Source: Membranipora membranacea
Taxonomy: Eukaryota; Bryozoa; Gymnolaemata; Cheilostomatida; Membraniporidae
Assembly (NCBI GenBank): GCA_914767715.1
Contig: OU612069.1
Span: 10,287,387 to 10,351,386 of the forward strand
Direction: 5' to 3'
DNA: 64,000 nt
Both the position numbers and the translations under genes were made by a program. Under the pieces are notes generated by a model. The model did not search any database. It worked only from the letters and a program-made list of their open reading frames with translations, and was not told the DNA's origin. Each line of letters opens with the position of its first letter. The first letter of the stretch is position 1. Shown here in pieces: positions 11,301-18,358 of the stretch.

Positions 11301-14250
11301 AGTGATAACACCTAATACACAGAAAAGTTGCACATTCATATCGACAACAAGCAAGACAAAAACAATAATCTCACTCAGTCAGATGTTGTTTTTAAATAGT
11401 ATGTATGTATGTCATCGCTTTCATTTAGTTTCTGTGTTACCGAAGTGAAGGGCATAGGGATAACACAGCAGATAATATAAATAGATGGAGTGATGTTAGG
11501 TTTACTTGCGGGGAGATGAGTTTGTAGTATTTTTCAGCAGTCCAGCCTTTTGGGGGAGTGGCAATAACTCCCCCAACCATTTCAAATTTTTTCCAGTCAT
11601 TAGTTTCGCTGGTGATCATGCCCCCAACTATTGCCTTAACACCGCCCTTAGAGAGTAGTATCCTAGTAAGGTACCTCCCGCACAATGCTCTAACATAAGC
11701 AGGAGTCTACAAATAACAGTATTAGTGGTTTTACATGTAACAATCATGTTTTCATTGCTCAATCACAAGATCGAATTAAATTTTACAGCAAGTGATATGG
11801 GCTTGCCAGCTTTATCACTTTATCACTTTACCAATAATAACACAACCCGGATTATTTGACAAAGTAGCAGAATGTTTTGAGGCTGACCTTTGCTCTACCA
11901 CCACCCTGTAACATGAGAATCTCTCTCACTATGAGGGGCGGATAACTCTTCATTATTAAATGATCAATCTCAGCTTGTATAAATTCATTTGCCATCGCCT
12001 TGTGACCAGTGAAGCTTTATTCACATGCTTGTTGGGTTTATGCTGTGACTCAGAGGCTGTATTGATGGACTCTGTTGCTCTGCTCTGTGACTGCTGCTGC
12101 TGCTGGGAGTGACAGACAACCATCAGACTAGCTAACAGATCACTGACATGTTTATCCAGGAAAAACGATCCTAAAATAAAAGCTACGCTTTGGGTTTTTG
12201 TTGTAAAAGTGTGTGTATTTTTTAGATCATAAACCAGCTGCATGTTTTCAACCCAGAAATGAGAGTTCCAAGTCATTCAAAGAATTCAAAGTTGCTCTAA
12301 AGGAAATAAGAGGTCTACCATACACAGCTGTCAAGAGAAAGTATGAGGCTTATCATTGGAGGAGAAACAATCTACTTATGTATATGAGCGGCTTTGACAA
12401 TATTTGGTATGGTCAAAACATTGTGATACAGGCTTTCAGTATTTGAATGAACAAGTGAGCTGATCAAATCTGCAAATTGGCTTCTAGAGTTGATACTATG
12501 ACCTACGCCGACAGGCAGATGTGGTAGAATACCCAGTGTAACAATGAACTGTAACACTTTACTCAGTATGTCATTCTGTCCCGCAGAGATAAAAAGTAGC
12601 AACCATCCACCAGTGCACTCTCACTCATCAAGGCGATGAATTTGTTCTTATTACAATTTGAGTCAGTGCCTTTATAATGTACACTCGCAAGTATAAAATG
12701 TCATAACCATACAACAAATTTTGTGACAGGACATTGAACAAAACTGGAATTTAGTGATCTACTCGTACTCATATCTGGTTTGCTTGGCAACTGATAACTT
12801 ACCAATACTGAGAATGTCAGGGCTGAAAGGTGCAGGGGCAGAGTCTGATAACTTACCAATACTGAGCACGTCAGGGCTGAGATGTGGAGTGGCAGAGTCT
12901 GATAGCTTACCAATACTGAGCACGTTAGGGCTGACAGGTGCAGGGGCAGAGTCTGATAGCTTACCAATACTGAGCATGTCAGGGCTGACAGGTGCAGGGG
13001 CAGAGTCTGATAACTTACCAATACTGAGCACGTCAGGGCTGAGAGGTGCAGGGGCAGAGTGATAACTTACCAATACTGAGCACGTCAGGGCTGAGAGGTT
13101 GAGGGGCAGAGTCTGATAACTTACCAATACTGAGCACGTCAGGGCTGAGAGGTGCAGGGGCAGAGTCTGATAGCTTACCAATACTGAGCACGTCAGGGCT
13201 GAGAGGTGCAGGGGCAGAGTCTGATAGCTTATCAATACTGAGCACGTCAGAGCTGAAAGGTGCAGGGGCAGAGTCTGATAACTTACCAATACTGAGCACA
13301 TCAGGGCTGAGAGGTGCAGGGGCAGAGTCTGATAGCTTACCAATACTGAGCACGTCAGAGCTGAAAGGTGCAGGGGCAGAGTCTGATAACTTACCAATAC
13401 TGAGCACGTCAGGGCTGAGAGGTGCAGGGGCAGAGTCTGATAGCTTAACAATACTGAGCACGTCAGGGTTGATAGGTGCAGGGGCAGAGTCTGATAGCTT
13501 ACCAATACTGAGCACGTCAGGGCTGAGATGTGGAGTGGCAGAGTCTGATAACTTACCAATACTGAGCACGTCTGGGCTGAGAGGTTGAGGGGCAGAGTCT
13601 GATAACTTACCAATACTGAGCATGTCAGGGCTGAGAGGTGGAGGGGCAGAGTCTGATAACTAACCAATACTGAGCACGTCAGGGCTGAAAAGTGGAGGGG
13701 CAGAGTCTGATAACTTACCAATACTGAGCACGTCAGGGCTGAGAGGTGCAGGGGCAGAGTCTGATAGCTTAACAATACTGAGCACGTCAGGGTTGATAGG
13801 TGGAGGGGCAGAGTCTGATAACTTACCAATACTGAGCACGTCAGGGCTGAAAGGTGCAGGGGCAGAGTCTGATAACTTACCAATACTGAGCACGTCAGGG
13901 CTGAAAGGTGCAGGGGCAGAGTCTGATAACTTACCAATACTGAGCACGTCAGGGCTGAAAGGTGGAGGGCAGAGTCTGATAACTTACCAATACTGAGCAT
14001 GTCAGGGCTGAGAGGTGGAGGGGCAGAGTCTGATAACTTACCAATACTAAGCACGTCAGGGCTGAGAGGTGGAGGGGCACAGTTATCACTGTAAGTGGTT
14101 TGACTTGTTCGGTTTGGTTTGTTGAGTCTGTACTCTCCCATCTGGCTTTCTATTGTTTGATTTAGTTGAGTTAGCAGGTATAGTAGAATTTGAAGGAATT
14201 CTTCCGCCTCGCCGACTGACATACACTTCGTATCTTTCATTCGAACCTTG
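2083..14250 (-). CDS. TANGO6-like: TANGO6/RTP1-family gene, multi-exon, N-terminus not found
   Basis: This is a spliced gene read from high to low coordinates. Yeast Rtp1 acts in RNA polymerase II nuclear import, and animal TANGO6 is tied to Golgi organisation; both are HEAT-like scaffolds. The identification rests on family-like stretches: a DW..FE...VIATPP..W..E.YYKLISPQ block (11506-11706), NETLSLSLGLLTALL (6943-7071), the RTP1_C1-type core with VKGHALIQLVKLI (exon 5781-6211), DTYIYLSAI (5016-5116), and ETRLKVGEVITKI...GD (4638-4772, 3926-4017). Splice phases agree across at least nine junctions, which supports the model. Three exons need a -1 frame correction that the phase of the next exon independently demands, so the locus is either decayed or carries single-base sequence errors. 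The first exons and the RTP1_C2 exon were not located. It could be another HEAT-repeat protein, but the motif order argues against that. Confidence 0.65.
2740..2875 (-). CDS. Possible penultimate exon, Ser/Thr/Pro-rich
   Basis: An open stretch lies between a TTATACAG acceptor and a TATAG|GTAATC donor. It encodes a low-complexity SSTTSS / STPPLPP tail. It leaves two bases, exactly what the exon at 2373 needs. No family recognised. It belongs to the TANGO6-like gene only by position and phase. Confidence 0.3.
2876..3900. other. Intronic DNA with hairpin and diverged MITE copy
   Basis: An imperfect hairpin lies at about 2930-3020 (arms TCCAAAGAACTT / AAGTTCTTTGGA around a shorter inner AAGACCAACA / TGTTGGTC pair). 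From about 3322 to 3750 the sequence is a diverged plus-oriented copy of the MITE that is complete at 22518-23060 (GTAACTGTA...CTGAACAG start, shared CCTGTTGGC and CCATCCATC blocks). No exon seen. Confidence 0.5.
3322..3750 (+). mobile_element. Diverged copy of the GGTAACTG MITE family
   Basis: It shares the terminal GTAACTGTA, ACTGAACAGAATTT, CCTGTTGGC, CCGATTTAGGG, GAAGCAATCAATGT and CCATCCATC blocks, in the same order, with the 22518-23060 element, separated by unrelated or mutated stretches. It lies in an intron of the minus-strand gene in the opposite orientation to the copy at 6212-6476. Confidence 0.6.
3926..4017 (-). CDS. TANGO6-like exon, end of RTP1_C1-type repeat
   Basis: The acceptor TTTGACAG precedes a frame reading GDMAAACSNIILPSILMG, then CKAEHDILRSSSLVNL. 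This matches the family pattern in which a scaffold helix ends in R(A/S)SSLSNL. The two-base start completes the Gly codon left by exon 4638-4772. The 3' border is unclear: the only nearby GT is TTA|GTTAAT at 3926, and the frame otherwise stops at 3908. Confidence 0.6.
4030..4462. repeat. 18-bp minisatellite, intronic
   Basis: About 24 degenerate copies of a unit close to TATGTACATCTCGTACGG. GTAC/GTATG palindromic cores recur every 9 bp, so each strand can form many small hairpins. Reading frames stay open on both strands because the unit has a length divisible by three and lacks stops. It sits in the intron immediately upstream (in gene sense) of exon 3926-4017, a few bases from the acceptor. 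Confidence 0.9.
4638..4772 (-). CDS. TANGO6-like exon, RTP1_C1-type core
   Basis: 135 nt between CTACTTGTAG and TTAG|GTACAC. It encodes AISALSDTKAIKVLEALC and ETRLKVGEVITKITRHL, the characteristic repeat that follows YLxAI in the family. The phase joins exactly to the exons on both sides. Confidence 0.75.
5016..5116 (-). CDS. TANGO6-like exon with YLSAI motif
   Basis: 101 nt between TTAATAG and CAACG|GTGAGC. It encodes RRDKQTLDNSETLLALLIEH followed by PHSDTYIYLSAIN. The D-Y-Y-L-AI pattern is the best family signature here. Phases match upstream (one base) and downstream (one base left). Confidence 0.75.
5781..6211 (-). CDS. TANGO6-like exon with one internal -1 frame break
   Basis: The first part encodes a Ser/Thr/Gln-rich linker (EGQKQTASKSDNKSVQPS). 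The second part, in the -1 frame, encodes SKYEIAIDEISDSL and VKGHALIQLVKLIKR, the start of the RTP1_C1-type domain. The two frames are each closed by stops, so the break must lie within about 5911-5950. The exon is one base short of the length that the neighbouring splice phases require. The acceptor (GTTGTTGGGGAG) lies at the edge of a MITE-derived intron. Confidence 0.6.
6212..6475 (-). mobile_element. MITE-derived intron of the TANGO6-like gene
   Basis: The whole 264-bp intron is alignable, block by block, to the left half of the complete element at 22518-23060. It starts with the terminal inverted repeat GGTAACTGTAAATTGCTG, whose second base onward is the splice donor, runs through CTCAGACTA, CCTGTTGGCACC and GGGCAAGCAAATG, and ends at CAAGCTTTGTTG. 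In the complete element the corresponding spot reads TTTGTTTATAG before a G-run, itself acceptor-like. Confidence 0.8.
6476..6624 (-). CDS. TANGO6-like exon
   Basis: The acceptor TTTGCAG precedes MSDSDMVSLRDL, then VEGAQDTCELALNIRVANAT. The second half resembles the family's helix ending ELAxDLRIxIATHG. It leaves two bases at a CACG|GTAACT donor whose GT lies inside a MITE terminal repeat. Confidence 0.7.
6943..7071 (-). CDS. TANGO6-like exon
   Basis: 43 codons, phase 0 at both ends, between TTGCTTTTAG and GTTAAA|GTAATG. It encodes STLDRVLAGVENTELGG and NETLSLSLGLLTALLSG. The helix ETLxLSLGLLxALL is typical of the family's central region. Confidence 0.75.
7735..7905 (-). CDS. TANGO6-like exon
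   Basis: 57 codons, phase 0 at both ends, between GACTGCAG and GTCAAG|GTGAGC. It encodes SLSELSLLFLKFRVMSLLSS and IHIIMFVK, helical HEAT-like sequence. It joins cleanly to the exons at 8306-8549 and 6943-7071. Confidence 0.65.
8306..8549 (-). CDS. TANGO6-like exon
   Basis: 244 nt between GGGTTGTAG and CTTACAG|GTGAGA. It encodes CCEELLSYCLQF, DDQLLNSFLHHITF and KLIQEYFMKLLQ, amphipathic helices. It ends in phase 0 as the next exon needs. The start phase does not match the donor of 8930-9048, so an exon or base may be missing between them. Confidence 0.6.
8930..9048 (-). CDS. TANGO6-like exon (weaker)
   Basis: It lies between a TTTTTTAG acceptor and a TACCAG|GTAACC donor. It encodes DMLRRRPTVQSYKILYRSD and EEYTHCHCHRYQ. 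The start phase fits the exon at 11120-11311. The function of this segment is not recognised. Confidence 0.45.
9194..9412 (+). mobile_element. tRNA-derived SINE, copy 1
   Basis: It has a tRNA-like head with an A-box relic (ACTGTTTAGAGCGCCGGACC) and a B-box relic (GGGTTCGATTACC, 9252-9264). A conserved body GGCGCAGATATTGCGGCCTC is followed by the tail GGCACTAGAATTTTGCCGCC. It is about 80% like the copy at 9846-10030 in head and body. Inserted in an intron of the minus-strand gene. Confidence 0.75.
9846..10030 (+). mobile_element. tRNA-derived SINE, copy 2
   Basis: The A box TGGCTCAGTTGGTTAGAGCG starts at 9851 and the B box GGGTTTGAATCCC lies at about 9903-9915. The body GGCGCAGATATTGCGGCCTC is identical to that of copy 1. 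The cloverleaf is not complete, so this is a SINE head rather than a working tRNA. Confidence 0.8.
10525..10560. repeat. Perfect 11-bp inverted repeat
   Basis: TTAGAGGCGGA (10525-10535) pairs with TCCGCCTCTAA (10550-10560) across a 14-nt loop. It is GC-rich in AT-rich surroundings. Function unknown. Confidence 0.7.
10636..10720 (+). mobile_element. SINE tail fragment, copy 3
   Basis: It carries AAGGCACTAATATTTCGCCG, CCCATGCCTCGGGATGGGCG and ATTTTAATCAACC, matching the 3' end of the SINE at 9194-9412. The tRNA head is absent, so this is a 5'-truncated copy. Confidence 0.65.
11120..11311 (-). CDS. TANGO6-like exon with one internal -1 frame break
   Basis: It starts in phase 0 after GTGTATTAG with VLSLLKDNDDGSEEVTDSII. 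It continues in the -1 frame with CAAILCSVQSKHAQLMYDHF and VSTEMSALTIKYLVQ, then a CAAA|GTAAGT donor. The exon is 192 nt, but the next exon requires 193, so one base is missing within about 11190-11270. Confidence 0.6.
11506..11706 (-). CDS. TANGO6-like exon, best-conserved block
   Basis: 67 codons, phase 0 at both ends, between TATTTGTAG and CCGCAA|GTAAAC. It encodes TPAYVRALCGRYLTRILLSK, GGVKAIVGGMI, DWKKFEMVGGVIATPP and EKYYKLISPQ. The pattern DWxKxExVxxxIAxxP...YYxxxxPQ is what I associate with the central TANGO6 region. Confidence 0.75.
11888..12170 (-). CDS. TANGO6-like exon with one internal -1 frame break
   Basis: It begins after TTTATTTTAG with GSFFLDKHVSDLLASLMVVC, then a QQQQQ tract and a Ser/Asn/Lys-rich linker. 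From about 12000 downward the -1 frame carries AMANEFIQAEIDHLIM and PPLIVREILMLQGGGRAK before AAAG|GTCAGC. The exon is 283 nt; the phases on both sides need one base more. The break lies in about 11985-12030. Confidence 0.6.
12430..12575 (-). CDS. TANGO6-like exon (tentative)
   Basis: It starts after CGGGACAG and encodes NDILSKVLQFIVTLGILPHL, PVGVGHSINSRSQFADLIS and HSNTES, ending at AGCCT|GTATCA. The ILPxLPxGVG...RS.F pattern fits the family's N-terminal third. The phases to neighbouring exons do not join directly, so a small exon is probably missing. Confidence 0.5.
12791..14080 (-). repeat. 54-bp minisatellite carrying a splice donor
   Basis: 24 head-to-tail copies of a 54-bp unit. On the minus strand each reads SAPxPLSPDVLSIG then GTAAGTTATC. 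The last codons before GTAAGT in the first copy are the end of the exon at 14042-14250, so the array has duplicated the exon-intron border. About 20 of the 24 copies keep a GTAAG donor. The other four (near 13230, 13440, 13655, 13765) have it mutated. Two minus-strand frames stay open across most of the array because 54 is divisible by three. Confidence 0.9.
14042..14250 (-). CDS. Most upstream exon seen, gene start uncertain
   Basis: It encodes MKDTKCMSVGEAEEFLQILL, YLLTQLNQTIESQMGEYRL and a linker into PPPLSPDVLSIG before TTG|GTAAGT. The ATG at 14238-14240 is a possible start, but the frame is open upstream of it. It probably belongs to the TANGO6-like gene by position. The helix EEFLQILLYLLTQLNQTI is the only structured part. 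Confidence 0.4.
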
Positions 14251-15071
14251 AAATCATCAGATACACAAAAATATATCTATATTATTAAAGAAGCTCTACA
14301 GCTAGATGAGCAGTTAGATCGATGTTCTTGAAGATTTTGCTGCTATGCTGCTATAATTATAGTAAGAGACCTACTCAAACCGTGGACTATAATAATGGAC
14401 CTGTTTAACAGGTAACGCGGATCACTTTGGGTTGCTCCGCTTACATTCTATCCAATACCAATGCATGAACCAGCAGGTATGATGGGTGATAAATGGCTAC
14501 ATTATGTCATGAGTTCAACTCATATAGCTATTAAAGAGGAACTTAACATAGATTGAACGCATCAACCTTGGACCTTCATTTTACTGCACACTGTACTTAG
14601 GACATGGGGGAGGGATGTTATGAAAATTAAAATTCAATCCGTGCAATGTAAAGCTTCTTTTTGGGAGAATTAAAATTAGCAATAATTAGTGACATCATTG
14701 GAAAAAGCAGACAACTCCAGTACAAAGATAGTAAATATTGCTGGTGCATATGTACTGTCTCATTCAAAGCAGGCTGTATAATTTCGCAGCAGTATGGCAA
14801 TTTATTTATGGCTCACCGCACACACTAATTTAATGGGCATTATATCCCCAGCATGAGTCAGTATGCATTCTATTGCTCATCTAAACAGTTCACATACTAA
14901 ATCTGTCTGTGTCAATCAATAATGTAATAGTAGTGGATGGATGAGAACAGTCCAATATATTGATAGCATTTAGAGATGGAAACGTTACAAGAAGAAATGC
15001 TTCAAGTTTCACGGCAACAATATACAGGTTGATCTCTCAGTTAGCTTTCTATAACACTGATATGCTGTATA
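14251..15071. other. Upstream non-coding stretch
   Basis: No exon, repeat or regulatory signal that I can support. If exon 14042-14250 is the first coding exon, the promoter of the TANGO6-like gene would lie here. Confidence 0.3.
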
Positions 15072-15079
15072 CTTTCAGT

Positions 15080-15495
15080 CAGGGGCGTATATTCTAAAAA
15101 ATTTCACTCACTGACTTTTCAGAGATGAGCATAATAATCGGGCGCAGCCCGATCCACACGCCGTAGGCGTGGCGGGGAGGGTGTGGGAGGGGCGCTTAAT
15201 CGCCCTCCCACCACGAAAATTTTTGCATATCGGTAGCAAAATAGTGCAAGCAGAGAGGTATTTCAATAGCTCACTGAGCTGTTGGGTACTTTCAGAAAAC
15301 AACTCAATAGCAGTAGAAGATTACGGTAAAAATGCTCCAGTTATAAAGCACCCATTTGAAAAAAAAACTGACCTTGATGGGATTCGAACCCACAACAATC
15401 TTACTAACAGTGATTATAAGGCGGTCTCTCTACACACTGAGCTATTCAGGCACCCACGAAAATACGTGGGCCGTGAGTGCTAATATACGCCACTG
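15080..15495. mobile_element. hAT-type MITE with 8-bp target duplication
   Basis: The 14-bp ends CAGGGGCGTATATT and CAGTGGCGTATATT (reverse of the right end) are inverted repeats with one mismatch. They are flanked by identical 8-bp CTTTCAGT copies at 15072-15079 and 15496-15503. CAGGGGCG ends and 8-bp duplications are the classic hAT signature. At 416 bp with no transposase it is non-autonomous. The interior is unusually GC-rich at 15140-15220 (GGGCGCAGCCCGA and CACGCCGTAGGCGTG inverted repeats) and holds a tRNA-like segment. Confidence 0.9.
15374..15470 (-). pseudogene. tRNA-like sequence inside the hAT MITE
   Basis: On the minus strand an A box TAGCTCAGTGTGT, an anticodon-loop-like CTTATAAT and a perfect B box GGTTCGAATCC with a good T-stem are spaced as in a tRNA. 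A run of nine T follows about 20 bases after the B box. The 7-bp acceptor stem does not pair (GCCTGAA against CAAGGTC), so it is a tRNA relic or captured Pol III promoter rather than a working gene. Confidence 0.7.
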
Positions 15496-15503
15496 CTTTC
15501 AGT

Positions 15504-17039
15504 TGCACACATGTTGTTATGAGCATGAGTTAGGAACTACCTTTGCTTAGTATTCATACTCCAAGCTCCGCCCACCAAAATTCAAAATAGTATTATTATT
15601 GAGATATTTCAGTAATTATTAGTTTAATTATATTTAAAATACTCACTATTATGGCAGAGTTTTTAAATCAAAATAAAAAATACTATATTTACTGAGAAAA
15701 TATTATATGAATATCTATGAATCATTCACATGATACAATCAATACTATGAGGATCAGGTGAGTGATGTCACAGCTCTGATGAATTGCTAGGTATGAGGTG
15801 AGTGATGTCACTAGGCGGGAAATTTCACAGATGACCAAAGTTGGAACATGACACTCTATATGACTGTGAACATTTGGGCAAATTTGGGCAAATATGGATT
15901 TCAAGTTAAGTTCCTCTTTAATAGTCATGCAGCTTGTTCTGCCGAAGTTAGGCAATATTTTTACAATCAAACAATTCTAAGCACTTCTGGGTAGAAAATA
16001 TGTATAATGTTGGAAATAGTTTGTTTTCTGATCCTGATTTTGCAGCCCTAGATGGGGTATGGGATCCCGAGTCCTAGGTTTTGACTGGATGATTTCGGAT
16101 ACCATAAATAATAATATAGAAAAGGCCCAATCGAGGCTTGCAAACCCAAGGAGCCCTAATTGATTGTTTACATACTATTATGTTGATTACTTGACTGAAC
16201 TCATGAGCTTTACTCACACTCACAGGACTTGCTTACAAATCGAAGCCAGGTCATTTGTTGGTTGGCTTCGATAGTAACCACAGGTAATACACCTGTAATT
16301 ATGTCAGACTATGCTGTCAGACTATGCTGATGAACCACTTCTCAAAGAAAATTAATTGGTAAGTATGACTGACGACAAGTCCGACTGTAGCCATTTCGGT
16401 TGCATTGCTGGCAGTGATATCGAGCCCTGTAAATACTGTCAGGTGTATGGTTGCGACGGAAATTTTGTTGAGTTAAGTTAAGAATAATTCTGGCACAACA
16501 AATCATTCTACCTGTGAGATAGTCTTGTGACACAGACTAATGAGTCGCCTCAAAAAGTTTGTCAATGCATTAGGACAAAACTGCCTCACAACTTCTCAAG
16601 ACTTGTGTACCGTTTAGTCGTTATAGCATGTGTACATTCACAGTGCGAGTGAGTACAGTGGCTTTTCCACCTGTGGTGTACTGCGGCTGTAGTCTTCCTT
16701 ACTCATAATCATTTTATATATTTATTACTATTATCCATAGTAATAGTAGTGACTGGATCATAGTTGACCCACATCCTTACAATTTGTTTATCCGTTCTAA
16801 AAGCACATTCGTACCATAACTCGTACCTTGATGACTCCAGTTTCCAGCACCAGCGTCTGTTGTGACTTTAGAAACTGGTTTTCTAGTATCCCTTTGGTTC
16901 ACCGTTCACCATTTTTGGTCAGCAACAATTTGGATAATTGAACAGCTTTTGATGGCTATACACATGGGGGGGGGGGACAATAGGTGGGCTCCCAGCAGGT
17001 AGGTGTGACTGACTGGCATTCTGGGATACCAGAAAACCC
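15504..17039. other. Non-coding stretch
   Basis: No gene recognised. At 16342-16500 (minus strand) lies a diverged open stretch, with LDITASN and MATVGLVVSHTYQLIF, that resembles one at about 25880-26050 (ELATDSFLISHTNQFIL). A poly-G tract of about 11 lies near 16966. Confidence 0.35.
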
Positions 17040-17307
17040 ATGACTGGTGGTAGTCCACTACTTATAGAGCACCATTACATAAATTTCATAAGTTGGATAC
17101 TGACAATTTTTAATTTGGGACTGCTGAATTGGCTTATTGAAAAGGGAATGGAGGCAAACGGGTTAACACAATGCAATTATAATTTACTCAAAATGGTACA
17201 TAGTGCAGCGAGATGTGGAAAATGGCATAGCGGTAAGGGCACACTAAACATTAAAAGTCAGGAAATTTTTTTTTCAATAACTTCATCTACATACATCAAG
17301 AGAAATA

Positions 17308-18358
17308 ATGGAATCTTTGGACATCCACCCTTCAGAAGCTGAGGAAGGTGAGTTACTAAATGAATATCAGATTGAAGGAGGTGTAGAACCCTCAAACAAT
17401 CGCCATTTTGGGATGGTTAATGATAATATGCCTGAGCCTGGTACCATTGACCCCAGAGCTCAGGCACTGGGAAACTTCTTAAATGAAACCCAGCCTCCTG
17501 GCGATGAGGAACACAGCCAAGGAGACAATGCAGAGGAAGTAAATGACCAATACCTGTCTGAATTGGCAAACCAGTGCTTCGAAAAACAGGGCCCTGCAGT
17601 GGCCACACCCGTGGCAAAACTAGTGAACAATCACCTGGCCAGGGACATCTCTACTAAATTGGGGACCAGCCGATCCAATGAAGACAACTCACAATCAGGA
17701 CTAGTCATGGCAAAGCTCAAAAACATCCCTGTGCAAACTAACTTAACTGAACTAAGATCATGCAGGGTGAACGACGGAGTGTTCAAGGCAATGACGCCAG
17801 GGTCACAAAAGACCAATGCTGACCTGAGTGTGGTAGAATCGGCCTGCTGTAAGGCTGTCATTTCACAGGCAACGGCGCTTGAAAAACTGGCCAAGATGAA
17901 AGAAAAGTGCGGCAAAGAGATGCACAACAGCTTCAATGAAGTTTTTGCATTATTGGCGGAAGGGATTGAGTTCTCGTGTTTCGCAAGGGCCAGGACCAAT
18001 GACCGGAGAAATGGCATTCTATCACCACTGAATGACAATTATAAACACCTATCATCGGAAACCTCACCTAATGATGGCCTCCTCTTCGGAAGCGATGAAA
18101 AATGTGGAAACAACAAACAGGCTGTCCAAGAAACTGGCCAACAACAACAAGAATACACGGGGAGGTTACCGTGGTCATTTTTTAGGACATGGACGGGGCA
18201 GAGGCCGAGGCAGGTTTCGCCCTTACCCACAGTACAACCCGAGGTACCAAGGACCGGGAACGTATGGACAATACAACAACAGCTGCCAGAACTCGCAGCA
18301 TGGGGAGAACAACCAGCTCCCACCCCCACCGCCTCTTACCAAGAGCAGCAGAGGGTAG
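17308..18358 (+). pseudogene. DIRS gag, frame broken near 18092
   Basis: The ATG at 17308 opens an acidic N-terminus (MESLDIHPSEAEEGELLNEY). The core shows LEKLAKMKEKCGKEM, then NGILSPLNDNYKHL and LLFGSD, the usual end of DIRS Gag. The genuine continuation is in the next frame (KNVETTNRLSKKL, then GHGRGRGRGRFRPYPQ, a Gly-Arg and Tyr/Gln-rich RNA-binding tail) and stops at 18358. A single inserted base in GATGAAAAATG near 18092 would explain it. The original frame stays open through this stretch by chance and runs on into the polymerase. Confidence 0.75.

Noticed and set aside
12213-12446. Plus-strand frame of 77 codons opposite the TANGO6-like gene
   Set aside because: It overlaps a supported minus-strand exon, has no splice context and no family pattern.
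12759-14240. 493-codon minus-strand reading frame across the 54-bp array
   Set aside because: The frame is open because the unit is 54 bp. Each unit contains a splice donor, so only the first part (14042-14250) is called as exon; the rest is described as a repeat.
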